Assembly (NCBI GenBank): GCA_045565995.1
Contig: JBJLEF010000009.1
Span: 1 to 64,000 of the forward strand
Length of the DNA: 64,000 bases
Direction: 5' to 3'
Source of the DNA: UBA721 sp002705165
GTDB lineage: Bacteria; Planctomycetota; Planctomycetia; Pirellulales; Pirellulaceae
The notes under the pieces: model-generated
Database searches by the model: none
What the model was told of the DNA's origin: nothing
Seen by the model: only the letters and a program-made list of their open reading frames with translations
Part shown: positions 43,100-51,833 of the stretch, one piece after another
How the letters are laid out: every line of letters begins with the position of its first letter
Numbering within the stretch: the stretch's first letter is position 1
Translations under genes and position numbers: made by a program

Positions 43100-45532
43100 C
43101 TAATGGTTAAAAATAAATTCTTTGGAGGTAAGCAAAGACCAGTAAAGATCTTCCAGCACTAATCTCTTTTCCGCAAGGTTGGCTTCCGAATCTAAAATAG
43201 CAACCAAGCGTTGTAGTTCTAATTCTGTTGGCTCCCGAGTCAACGCGTCCAAATAGGCCGTCTTCACGGCTACCGCGGCGGGAGTTTTTTGGGAAAAGAG
43301 TTTCTCGATTCGCCCTTCGTTCGATTGAAGTTTTTGATTCAAAGTGTCGCCGTTATATAAGTGCAACACCTGCGTCACACTAGGCTCATCGGTACGTTCG
43401 CATTCACAGGTAATAATTCGGTCGGGCCTACCGAAAGTGGAAAGAAAGTAACTATCGACACTACTATCAGGCAACTGTAAAGCCCGTGTTCCTTGCTTAC
43501 GATCCTTAAAGACGCTGGAAACCCCCGTCACCTGAGAGACCGCATCCAACAGGACTTCCGCCTGTAGCCGGCGAGGATAATAACGGGAATAGAACCGCTT
43601 GTCTGCAACATTACCTTCGACGGCCACACTCGACCGCTGGTAAGTCGCCGAGCTTAAAATCACCCTCATCAACTTCTTCAAATCAAATTCGTATTCGACC
43701 AGATATTCGGCGGCACGCTCCAGCAATTCCTGATTACTTGCTGGATTGGTAACTCGCATATCGTCGACGGGTTCCACCAAGCCGACCCCTAAATAGTTAG
43801 CCCAAACCCGATTAGTAATCGATTTTGCAAAATAAGTATTTTCTCTTGACGTCAGCCACTCGGATAAAGCGATCCGTCTGTCGCCTGTGTCATCAAACGG
43901 TAACGCCTCTGCGTCCAACGGTCGTGGGGGCTGAGGTCTCCCAGTACTTGGCTGAATCAGTTCACCCTGAGTATCAGAAAAGACAATCCGGTTACCATCA
44001 CCACTCCGGAAATCTCCCCCCCAACCTTTAGCACGGACGCGAGAAAACATATTGGCCATTCCGTAATATTGATCGTTTGTCCATTTTTCAAGCGGATGAT
44101 TATGGCATTTTGCGCAGTTAATGCTGAGCCCCATAAACGCCTGAGCCACAGTCTCTGCCATCTCTTCGGGTGATTGATGCAAGGCGTAAAAGTTTGCAGC
44201 GCCATTCTCCAGTGCACTCCCACTTGCTGTCACCACCTCCCGCACCATAACGTCCCATGGCGTATTGTTAGCCACACGTTCCCGAATCCAGTTGTAATAA
44301 GCTTCCACGGCGGCGGGCCGCAGGCGAGCACCAGTTACCAACAGCAGATCTGACCATTTGTATGCCCAGTAATCCACGAATTCAGGACGACTTAGAACTT
44401 CATCGATCAGGGCAGCACGCTTCACATCGGAGGGACGCCGGTCAGCCAGAAAGGCCTGATATTCTTTCGGAGTAGGTAACACGCCCATTGCATCTACATA
44501 CAGACGGCGAATGAAGGTGGGATCGTCGCAGAGTGGCGAAACAGGAACTCTCAGTTCGGCCAGTTTGCGATTGACAATCTCGTCGATGAAATTATTCTGC
44601 TGTGGCGATTCCCCTCCCAATAATTCCTCGTTGAAACGAACGGTATTAAAATTGAGAGCATTTAAATTGAGATACCACACCTTGATAGCGCCTTCACCGG
44701 CACCAACGAACTTAACTTCTCCATGCTCACCAACATTGGCCACATTCAAATCGACGCTAGTATATTTCGCCCAGCGAGTCACATCCTCCACGTGACCATC
44801 ACTAAAACGCGCCATCACCACGAGTTGCTGCGAGGCTCCGACTTTCTGCGTTGTCAACGGAGGGAGGACCTCCAGACTTTCAATCACAGGATCGTCATTT
44901 CCGGGGCCTGGCGCACCCGCCGCAATCCACTCTGCTAATACCCTGTACTCAATTTCGTTAACGTCCAGTCGCACGCCCCCCTTGTGAGGTAACGCGCCTG
45001 TGGGTTTCGTCAGCAACAGACTGCGACCCGGATCACTCGGCACAATACGGCGACCTCGGGCCTGCCGTGTGAGATACGAATAATCTGCAGCCAAATCAAA
45101 GCCAAACAGCGTCAAGCGGAATCCATTCTGGCCGGCGCGAGCACCATGACAGGCCCCTCCATTGCACCCAGCTTTGGACAGCACTGATTCCACATGATTA
45201 CGAAAACTCCAGCGGAATTCCTGGCCTTGCCCACTCACCTTAATCGGAATTCGTTTTGTTAAATTATCAAAGGACGCAACCAAATGGGTCTCACCGTCCA
45301 TCAACGGTTTAACGAACTCCCCTTCGAGAATTGCAACGCTAGGATTCTCAATTTCAAGCTTCAGCCCCTCGATGACCTGCCCTGCTACGACTTCCTCTTG
45401 ATATTGAACAACGATCCGCTGGCTTGCCTTTGGATGGTGGAGCCTTACCGAGGGCGGGTAAACCTGTAATTCTGCCGCAACGCCGGTCGTCGCAACTGCA
45501 AAAAACAAGAGTAATCTGAATGTAAACTTCAT
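43100..45532 (-). CDS. DUF1549/DUF1553 (PSCyt2-PSD1) cytochrome-like protein
   Basis: This 810-residue secreted protein (start at the ATG at 45532, giving signal peptide FRLLLFFAVATTGVAA) has an N-terminal Ig-like region. A Cys-rich GCNGGACHG segment (about 122-130) resembles a heme-binding site but has four residues between the Cys, not two. Next come DUF1549 (FIDEIVNRKLAELRVPVSP, DYWAYKWSDLLLV) and DUF1553 with the canonical CAKCHNHPLEKW heme motif. Planctomycetes carry many such genes paired with DUF1501; they may be electron carriers for a periplasmic oxidation, but the function is unproven. The longest frame begins 39 bp earlier and lacks the ribosome-binding site that precedes the chosen ATG. 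Confidence 0.93.
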   Translation of the reverse strand: MKFTFRLLLFFAVATTGVAAELQVYPPSVRLHHPKASQRIVVQYQEEVVAGQVIEGLKLEIENPSVAILEGEFVKPLMDGETHLVASFDNLTKRIPIKVSGQGQEFRWSFRNHVESVLSKAGCNGGACHGARAGQNGFRLTLFGFDLAADYSYLTRQARGRRIVPSDPGRSLLLTKPTGALPHKGGVRLDVNEIEYRVLAEWIAAGAPGPGNDDPVIESLEVLPPLTTQKVGASQQLVVMARFSDGHVEDVTRWAKYTSVDLNVANVGEHGEVKFVGAGEGAIKVWYLNLNALNFNTVRFNEELLGGESPQQNNFIDEIVNRKLAELRVPVSPLCDDPTFIRRLYVDAMGVLPTPKEYQAFLADRRPSDVKRAALIDEVLSRPEFVDYWAYKWSDLLLVTGARLRPAAVEAYYNWIRERVANNTPWDVMVREVVTASGSALENGAANFYALHQSPEEMAETVAQAFMGLSINCAKCHNHPLEKWTNDQYYGMANMFSRVRAKGWGGDFRSGDGNRIVFSDTQGELIQPSTGRPQPPRPLDAEALPFDDTGDRRIALSEWLTSRENTYFAKSITNRVWANYLGVGLVEPVDDMRVTNPASNQELLERAAEYLVEYEFDLKKLMRVILSSATYQRSSVAVEGNVADKRFYSRYYPRRLQAEVLLDAVSQVTGVSSVFKDRKQGTRALQLPDSSVDSYFLSTFGRPDRIITCECERTDEPSVTQVLHLYNGDTLNQKLQSNEGRIEKLFSQKTPAAVAVKTAYLDALTREPTELELQRLVAILDSEANLAEKRLVLEDLYWSLLTSKEFIFNH

Positions 45533-45542
45533 TATCTTAAAT

Positions 45543-45558
45543 CCAGAATGCATTCTGG
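45543..45558. repeat. perfect 16-bp palindrome CCAGAATGCATTCTGG
   Basis: A full 8+8 palindrome lies in the 44-bp gap between the DUF1501 stop and the chosen DUF1549/1553 start. It is a fully dyadic site that could bind a dimeric regulator or fold into a short RNA hairpin before the ribosome-binding site. Confidence 0.55.
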
Positions 45559-45576
45559 TCCGCTTCTTCATAACGC

Positions 45577-46953
45577 TTAGAACAGTTCAGTGATTGCTTC
45601 CTTGCCAAAATCAACCAGAGGGAAAGGCCGTCCATTCGGCCCGGGGAGCATCGTATCGAGATCAAAACCTAGGCTGTGATAGATAGTAGCCACCACGTTG
45701 GCTGGATCGACGGCCCGTTCCGCAGGAAACCCGCCGTTAGGATCACTGGCTCCCACTACCTGGCCACCCTGAACTCCCCCCCCTGCGAAATAGACACTGT
45801 AGCACTGAGGCCAGTGATCTCGACCTCCAGCAGGGTTCACCCGTGGCGTTCTTCCAAATTCAGCCAGATTACAAACGAGAGTGTTCTCCAATAATCCCCG
45901 GTCTTCCAGATCTTCGATCAGTGCGGAATACGCCTGATCATACATAGGAGCAACGATGTCTTTCATACCAGCGATCGATGTAAACGGATTACTACCATGA
46001 ATATCCCACGTAATCTCATTAAAGACGGTCAGGAATGTGTTCACGGTCACAAATCGCACGCCCGCCTCAATCAGACGGCGAGATAGGAGGCAACACTGTC
46101 CGAAACGGTTTAAGCCATACCTTTGCCGTACCTTCTCCGGTTCTTTACTCAAATCAAACGCTTCTCGGGCCGCGGGACTAGTCATCAATCGGAACGCCGC
46201 TTCAAAATTCGAGCCAAGCAGCTCCGCATTTTCACTATTCTCAAATCCCTTAACGGTATCTTCCACGACATCACGAAGCTTACGACGGCGGTTCAACCGA
46301 GCTTCCCCAATTTCGGGCGGTGGCAATAAGTCGGGAACCTTGAAGTCTTTTTTAGAAGGGTCAGCATTTAACACAAAAGGATCATAGGATTTCCCCAGAA
46401 ACCCGGCATCCTGACCATGAGGGAGATTGCCACCGGTGGAACCCATTGGCTCAGGTAAAATCGCGTGGGCTGGCAGATCCGTCTTACGTCCTCGCAAATA
46501 CGATAATGCGCAACCCGCATGGGGCGTATTAATACCACCACTAAAGAGCCGGCCGGTCTGCATCATCTGATGCCCCGAGTCATGAACCGCGGCTCCGGAG
46601 TGGTAAACACTTCGGACAAGGGAGAACTTATCAGCAATCTTGGCGTGTCGTGGCAGTATCTCTGTTAGGGTTATCTCCGGCGACGCCGTCTGAATCGGCT
46701 TAAAAGGACCACGAATCTCCGCTGCCGCATCGGGTTTGGGGTCAAAGGTGTCAATTTGGCTGGGAGCCCCTAAATTGAAAATCATAATGACATTTCGTTC
46801 GTCATGCTCATCTTGAACGGCACCAGATTCCTGAGCCTCCACTAATTGAGGTAAAGACAACCCTACTGCCCCGAGACTTCCAACCTGAATAAAATCCCGC
46901 CTGGATACACCATCGCACGTATGTGATTTGGCATTGCTTGTAAGATTTAGCAT
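45577..46953 (-). CDS. DUF1501 domain-containing protein, Tat-type signal
   Basis: This 458-residue protein begins with a twin-arginine signal (SRRDFIQVGSLGAVGLSLPQ). DUF1501 stretches are FNLGAPSQIDTFDPKPDA, RRLIEAGVRFVTVN, EFGRTPRVNPAGGRDHWPQC and YHSLGFDLDTMLPGPNGRPF. It is the first gene of the operon that continues with DUF1549/1553, cytochrome-WD40 and ThuA genes. It probably folds like alkaline phosphatase or sulfatase and acts in the periplasm with its DUF1549/1553 partner. Confidence 0.94.
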   Translation of the reverse strand: MLNLTSNAKSHTCDGVSRRDFIQVGSLGAVGLSLPQLVEAQESGAVQDEHDERNVIMIFNLGAPSQIDTFDPKPDAAAEIRGPFKPIQTASPEITLTEILPRHAKIADKFSLVRSVYHSGAAVHDSGHQMMQTGRLFSGGINTPHAGCALSYLRGRKTDLPAHAILPEPMGSTGGNLPHGQDAGFLGKSYDPFVLNADPSKKDFKVPDLLPPPEIGEARLNRRRKLRDVVEDTVKGFENSENAELLGSNFEAAFRLMTSPAAREAFDLSKEPEKVRQRYGLNRFGQCCLLSRRLIEAGVRFVTVNTFLTVFNEITWDIHGSNPFTSIAGMKDIVAPMYDQAYSALIEDLEDRGLLENTLVCNLAEFGRTPRVNPAGGRDHWPQCYSVYFAGGGVQGGQVVGASDPNGGFPAERAVDPANVVATIYHSLGFDLDTMLPGPNGRPFPLVDFGKEAITELF

Positions 46954-47158
46954 TGGACGATTTCAATTCATAAATAGAGGTTATCCGCACGTCTGCCCGT
47001 CCCGTACCCGGTGACGTGCAGACACACCTTAAGTTACCAGAACAAACTGCTTCTCTCAAACAGCGAAACCCTCTAACTCAAGTTCCAACGGTTGCGTTTT
47101 TGCGGTGTTTTCCTACTATTAGTAGATAGCAGGCAACACCCCAACCCCCATTAATGTC

Positions 47159-47773
47159 ATGTTAAATTTTCAACGACTAACGCTAACGTTATTCTTCCTA
47201 CTTTTTTGCACAACGACCTGGGGGCAAATGCCGGAACAAAAGTCGTTAAACCAATATAATCAGGAAGTCTCTCAATGGATGGTTGCCGAAGCCACGGCCA
47301 AAACATCAAACCATCATGAATTAGCCGTTATTGAACTCGCAAGACTCTACGGAGAACTGGCTAGTGACTCACGGATTAGACTCAGCCCGACACTGAACCA
47401 ATACCGTGTCAAGGTGCGTGCCCGACTCATGAGGGTTTTGCGAGAACTCGAGCTTCGCCTCTCACGTGACCTTAGGCCACCGGATCGAAGTACCTCCGAC
47501 CGGTTGCAATCAACGCTGCAACGTCATCTGGAAGCCACATCCCGTTCGGCAGGCGGAGCGGGTGCGTTTCTTGGCCCCCGCGCTGGCGCAAACTCTCCGG
47601 ACTATGGTCCTCATTTAATCGCGTTGATTCAGCGAACCATCGCACCAGAGCATTGGAAACCCAATGGCGGACCGGGGATCATCGTCTACTATCCCCCGCT
47701 ACGACTCCTCGTTGTTCGAGCGACAAGCCAGGTCCACAGTAAAATACGGGACCTCAATAACAAACTTCGATAG
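47159..47773 (+). CDS. hypothetical secreted protein
   Basis: This 204-residue protein has a signal peptide (LTLTLFFLLFCTTTWG). The N-terminal half is helical (NQYNQEVSQWMVAEATAK, LRELELRLSRDLRPPD). The C-terminal part, DYGPHLIALIQRTIAPEHW followed by GGPGIIVYYPPLRLLVVRAT, resembles the small beta-alpha-beta domains of secretin N-regions found in planctomycete proteins. No catalytic residues are seen. It precedes the thioredoxin-like gene by 46 bp. Confidence 0.8.
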   Translation: MLNFQRLTLTLFFLLFCTTTWGQMPEQKSLNQYNQEVSQWMVAEATAKTSNHHELAVIELARLYGELASDSRIRLSPTLNQYRVKVRARLMRVLRELELRLSRDLRPPDRSTSDRLQSTLQRHLEATSRSAGGAGAFLGPRAGANSPDYGPHLIALIQRTIAPEHWKPNGGPGIIVYYPPLRLLVVRATSQVHSKIRDLNNKLR

Positions 47774-47819
47774 CGTCCCAAGCTAAATCACCCAATCCTT
47801 AATTTTTAAACGAGTTACC

Positions 47820-48380
47820 ATGAACCCAGCCGATTTCTTTCCCCATGGCCTTACCTATTCTGAATTCCTCGAACAACACGGACACGAGGGAGATCAGCGT
47901 CGCTGGAAGCAAGTTCATGAGCAGTCAGAATTAACCGATGACCAAAACAACCTACTCGCCTCGTTTGTCCGGGAACTCAATGTCTTAGTTTTTGCCGGAG
48001 CCTGGTGTGGAGACTGTGTCGTCCAATGCCCGATCCTGCAACGTTTTGCGGAAGCAGCAGCATGTATTCATCTTCGATTCATCGACCGTGACAAGTTCCC
48101 GGAGCTCAAAGAACACCTCACCATTTGTGGTGGCGCACGCGTTCCTCAGGTTTTATTTTTCAACGAAGATATGCAATATGTAGGACACTATGGTGACAGG
48201 ACGATTTCAAAATACCGAGCGATGGCGAAAACAATTAGTGGTGCTGCATGCAGTAGCGGCATGGTAACACCCGGCGACAATGTACATCAGCAGGTAATCC
48301 AGGACTGGCTTCAGGAGTTCGAGCGTATTCAGTTGATATGTCGCACCTCACCGCGTTTACGCGAAAAGCATGGAGACTAG
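47820..48380 (+). CDS. thioredoxin-like protein with WCGDC active site
   Basis: This 186-residue cytoplasmic protein (no signal) has a thioredoxin fold. The redox motif is AGAWCGDCVVQCPIL (Cys 63 and 66), the cis-Pro is in GGARVPQVLFF, and the strand FIDRDKFPEL follows. WCGDC with this context matches the bacterial thioredoxin-family proteins often annotated TlpA-like or hypothetical thioredoxin. Its role here is a thiol reductant or chaperone, with no close partner visible apart from SufE 88 bp downstream. Confidence 0.88.
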   Translation: MNPADFFPHGLTYSEFLEQHGHEGDQRRWKQVHEQSELTDDQNNLLASFVRELNVLVFAGAWCGDCVVQCPILQRFAEAAACIHLRFIDRDKFPELKEHLTICGGARVPQVLFFNEDMQYVGHYGDRTISKYRAMAKTISGAACSSGMVTPGDNVHQQVIQDWLQEFERIQLICRTSPRLREKHGD

Positions 48381-48468
48381 TTAGCGGTTGCACGAATCAT
48401 GTTCTCTGTGAAAATGGAGGCTGATCTAATAATCTTCCGATAGCAAAACCAACCCGAGGTCTGCCTAA

Positions 48469-48900
48469 GTGTCCAACCGAGTCGAATCCATTTCCGCTGA
48501 AGAGCTCATCGAAGAATTCGAACTCTTCGATGACTGGGAAGAACGCTACCGCTATATCATCGAAACTGGCAACTCTATGCCGCCGTTAGAAGCCAAATAT
48601 CAAACCGAGGAACACCGCGTTCAGGGGTGCCTGAGCAGCGTATGGCTCGTGATTGCGCAGGCGGAGGACGGAAGCTACTACTATCGAGCTGATAGTGACT
48701 CCCAACTGGTCAAGGGCCTTGTTTGTTTAGTGATCATGCTGTTTAGTGACAAGTCTGCTGACGAAATCCTCCAGTTGGACATCAACGACGTTTTTGAGGC
48801 GATCGATCTACGACAACACATTAGCCGCTCTCGATCTAACGGACTTAATTCTATGATCGGCCGTATCAAAGCACTGGCACTAGAAACGCTTCATTCCTAA
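48469..48900 (+). CDS. sufE: SufE family cysteine desulfuration protein
   Basis: This 143-residue protein accepts persulfide sulfur from SufS and passes it to the Fe-S scaffold. The acceptor Cys is in HRVQGCLSSVWL (about 54), and YYRADSDSQLVKGLVCLVIML is typical of the family. It starts at GTG 48469 with GAGG nine bases upstream. No sufS, sufB or sufC is in the window. Confidence 0.93.
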   Translation: MSNRVESISAEELIEEFELFDDWEERYRYIIETGNSMPPLEAKYQTEEHRVQGCLSSVWLVIAQAEDGSYYYRADSDSQLVKGLVCLVIMLFSDKSADEILQLDINDVFEAIDLRQHISRSRSNGLNSMIGRIKALALETLHS

Positions 48901-49065
48901 ACGGCGGTCGATAACTACATCGGCGACGGTAGCAACTATCATATGAACCGGCCACATCTTGCCACGAAAGCGACGGGGATCACTGTCAGCGACGGCAGGT
49001 CGGTTACGCTTTTATTCTGAGCTTCTTCTCCGAGGCAAACATTGACCTCGTGATTGAATCTTTAA

Positions 49066-50040
49066 CTAACTCGTTGCCTTCCCCGTCGTTGCCGGGACTG
49101 GTTCTGGTTCCGGAATCTTATGGGTACCGGCAAGAAACACAGCCCAAACAACCCATCCAACCACGACGATCCAGAGTCCCTTGAGAGGATAGACGACCGC
49201 CGGGGATACATAAAAGTCTCCCTGCATCGAACTCATCACCTGCCAAACGAGACCAAAACAGAGAACTGCAATCCCAGCGAGTTGTCCGATCAAGTTTACC
49301 CGCGAATAGGATCGCCGATAAATGGCGACCATCATCATAGCCAGCCAAAAACTCAGGGCCATCAAAGCGGACGCAAAATAAAAGACGCAAGCATCCCAAA
49401 AAGGCGGCAACACTGGCGGATACCCCAAAAACAAGAGAATTTCTGAAGCGTAGAACCGAAACCCGCAGATAAAAACTGCAAGCAAGAAATACCCAGACAA
49501 CCAACTCATCCCGAAGACAACCTGTGCTAACGCTAGCAGGCCCCGACCACGGGGATTAATTCTCCCCATATCCATTTCATGCATAAGCCACCACGTATGA
49601 GTAACGCCACATGGACCTGTGAGCAGCCCAAATGGAAGGATAAAAGACACCGCAGAAAGAATGACCCAACGTTTACCGTTATGATCTGTTAGCGAATGCG
49701 GGTTCACTCTCCCTCGATTCACATGGCCTTGTTTCTTGACAGGGACGTCACTACAGCGGCTGTATAGATACAGCAGTCCCATGGGGAAGGCCTGATAAAG
49801 AGTCATGGCTAGCCCATAGAAGTAAACCCCTCCCTGTTGCCATGTCTCGGAGAGCGGAATGGTCGTTTGTTGATAAATAACCCAGTGAATAACATCTGAA
49901 AGAAAAAGTAACACGACGGCCGAAAGCGACAAATAGACGCCGAAGCCCCGGCGTTTTCGAATCAAGAGTGCGCTAATCAAGATCGCCCAGTAGGGTACCG
50001 TACCCAACCAGAACAATTCCCCATTCAAATGAAACCACAT
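49066..50040 (-). CDS. polytopic membrane protein, unknown
   Basis: This 324-residue protein has about eight hydrophobic segments, starting near residue 12 and ending at about 310, with a Pro/Lys-rich tail. A conserved-looking GPCGVTHTWWLMHEMDMG stretch sits in an inter-helix loop and contains two His and a Cys that could bind a metal. The family is not recognised. It is 20 bp downstream of the DUF1570 gene, so probably the same transcript. Confidence 0.75.
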   Translation of the reverse strand: MWFHLNGELFWLGTVPYWAILISALLIRKRRGFGVYLSLSAVVLLFLSDVIHWVIYQQTTIPLSETWQQGGVYFYGLAMTLYQAFPMGLLYLYSRCSDVPVKKQGHVNRGRVNPHSLTDHNGKRWVILSAVSFILPFGLLTGPCGVTHTWWLMHEMDMGRINPRGRGLLALAQVVFGMSWLSGYFLLAVFICGFRFYASEILLFLGYPPVLPPFWDACVFYFASALMALSFWLAMMMVAIYRRSYSRVNLIGQLAGIAVLCFGLVWQVMSSMQGDFYVSPAVVYPLKGLWIVVVGWVVWAVFLAGTHKIPEPEPVPATTGKATS

Positions 50041-50060
50041 AAGCGATCACTTCCCATCCT

Positions 50061-51446
50061 TTAATTCACTGAAGTTCGCACGTATCGCTCGGCGAGCAGT
50101 CTGGTCGGAAAGACTTTTTTCTGCACCTGCACCTGGTCCCGGCTCAACTTTAGCCGCTCTAAAGTGTTGGCCAGCCATTTGTCTGCAATCTCATTGTTAT
50201 GGAAGACGTTGCCGAGCATCTGCACGCCGCGTGGGCCTCGAAAGCGTAGTAATACGGTTACATGTGGCCATTCAATAAACGGATCCTTATAAGGAAGCTT
50301 ATTAAGATATGGTACAAGTCGTGATTCTAATTCAGCCGGCTCGAGTTGATAATGCTTAGCAAACAAGTCCAAATGCCGAGGAATCTTTCCTTCCGCCGAG
50401 AGACGATAGCCCCCGTCAAGGGGGCCAAGTCGTTGTAGCTCCTGAATGTACGTCCTGAATTGCATGGGTCTTAGCTTTGCCAGATAATGGGTCAACGCCC
50501 AGGCTGACGCATACCCTTGCGAATCTAACTGATGGGAACTAATCAAATCTTCCATCCACTTCCCCGGCGACTTGCCAAGCACCTCCGTGCTTTTAAGAAA
50601 CTGCTCTAGCTCAAACATCCTGAAATCATTGACGGTACCAGCACCTTTCCAACGCATATATTGCCCGGTACTGGTCGGAGATAAATATTCAGCAATCCCT
50701 TCGGTAAACCACATTGGCCATTGTGAAGTTCTGGTCTGAACCCCAACGTTATGCAACAGTTGATGAACTCCTTCGTGAGCAACCGTATTGATCTTTTGCT
50801 TAATTGCCAACTCAGGTTTGAGTTCAGAAAACCGCGACTCTTCGTACATCACCACGCGATTCGTTAGCGTGTGGTAGTAAGCAACAATTCCCGCGGGCGT
50901 ATTTCGATAACGCTGAAATTCAGCCTCTGTCCCAAACATCACCACCACAAGCGGAACTTCTGGTTCATGGACTTCTAACTCAAGGTTCCTCATATAACCA
51001 AGAATCCCAGGAGCCATCTTCTCCAGAATCTGACTGGTTGCCTGAGCAAAAGCCTCACTGGTGTTGTATACGTAGACGTAACGCCCACTCTTCCGCACTT
51101 TGAAACCCGTAAAAACCTGTTGCTGCAATAATTTCCCAAGCTGTTGCTTATCCGCCCCTGAAAACGGCTTGTTCGTTTCCGTCGTCTCCGTGATTGGACG
51201 CCCTACTAATTGTCCGTCCGGCAATAAGATAATGTGATAGTTACCAACAGTTACGTGAACCTTTCCCACGACGGACTGGCCAAATTCATCCATTGCGAAG
51301 ACGTTCTGCCCCTCAGAAGCAATCACTTCACCCGGGGGGATATTTAAACCATACGCTCGCAAATCCAACAACTTCCCGACAGGTTGTGCCTGAACAACCA
51401 GGGGCGTTAGGAGGATAACGGCAAGTATTCTGCTATGGAACAACAT
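50061..51446 (-). CDS. DUF1570-type secreted putative metalloprotease
   Basis: This 461-residue protein has a signal peptide (RILAVILLTPLVVQA) and a zinc-peptidase-like motif in NTVAHEGVHQLLH (HEGVH at 224-228). EGIAEYL (about 249-255) supplies the downstream Glu, the gluzincin-like arrangement found in DUF1570 proteins. The N-terminal part includes a PDGQLVGRPITET segment, and the C-terminal part is helical. The substrate is unknown. Confidence 0.88.
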   Translation of the reverse strand: MLFHSRILAVILLTPLVVQAQPVGKLLDLRAYGLNIPPGEVIASEGQNVFAMDEFGQSVVGKVHVTVGNYHIILLPDGQLVGRPITETTETNKPFSGADKQQLGKLLQQQVFTGFKVRKSGRYVYVYNTSEAFAQATSQILEKMAPGILGYMRNLELEVHEPEVPLVVVMFGTEAEFQRYRNTPAGIVAYYHTLTNRVVMYEESRFSELKPELAIKQKINTVAHEGVHQLLHNVGVQTRTSQWPMWFTEGIAEYLSPTSTGQYMRWKGAGTVNDFRMFELEQFLKSTEVLGKSPGKWMEDLISSHQLDSQGYASAWALTHYLAKLRPMQFRTYIQELQRLGPLDGGYRLSAEGKIPRHLDLFAKHYQLEPAELESRLVPYLNKLPYKDPFIEWPHVTVLLRFRGPRGVQMLGNVFHNNEIADKWLANTLERLKLSRDQVQVQKKVFPTRLLAERYVRTSVN

Positions 51447-51833
51447 ATATTAGTAAATTAAATGAGACAGGATTAAAAAGCATCACGAATTGCGGCTTCG
51501 AGCAAACTTACTTCCTTTTTTTTGCGTCAATTTCAAACCCAAATAACCGGCACACTCAACAAATACGCACCCAAACTTACCTCACAGTCATATATTCCCT
51601 ACTTTCACACCGAAACCTATGCCGAGTTTGCTGGTTAAACCTTATTATTAGGGTGATAACCGCCTATGGGCAACTATTGCGCATAAACGGTATGACCGTT
51701 CCCTAATACGGTTTGTTGAATTTACACTATTTTTTCAGCCGAAAAGGGGAAAGTGCTGTATTGATAGCTACAGTTCTATGGGTACCCTCATGGTGCTATC
51801 GCAACAAAGAATCCTCCGTACGGAAAAACTTCA
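51447..51833. other. 387-bp divergent intergenic region upstream of the secretion operon
   Basis: The region separates the DUF1570 gene (minus) from the secretion operon (plus). It contains an exact dyad AACGGT-ATG-ACCGTT at 51686-51700 and a nearby ATACGGTTT half-site, a possible operator. Several A/T tracts are present, but no -10/-35 pair was convincing. No small ORF with a coding look was seen. Confidence 0.4.

Noticed and set aside
45533..45571. Upstream start for the DUF1549/1553 protein
   Set aside because: It would add a non-signal N-terminus and lacks a ribosome-binding site; the palindrome lies in this stretch.
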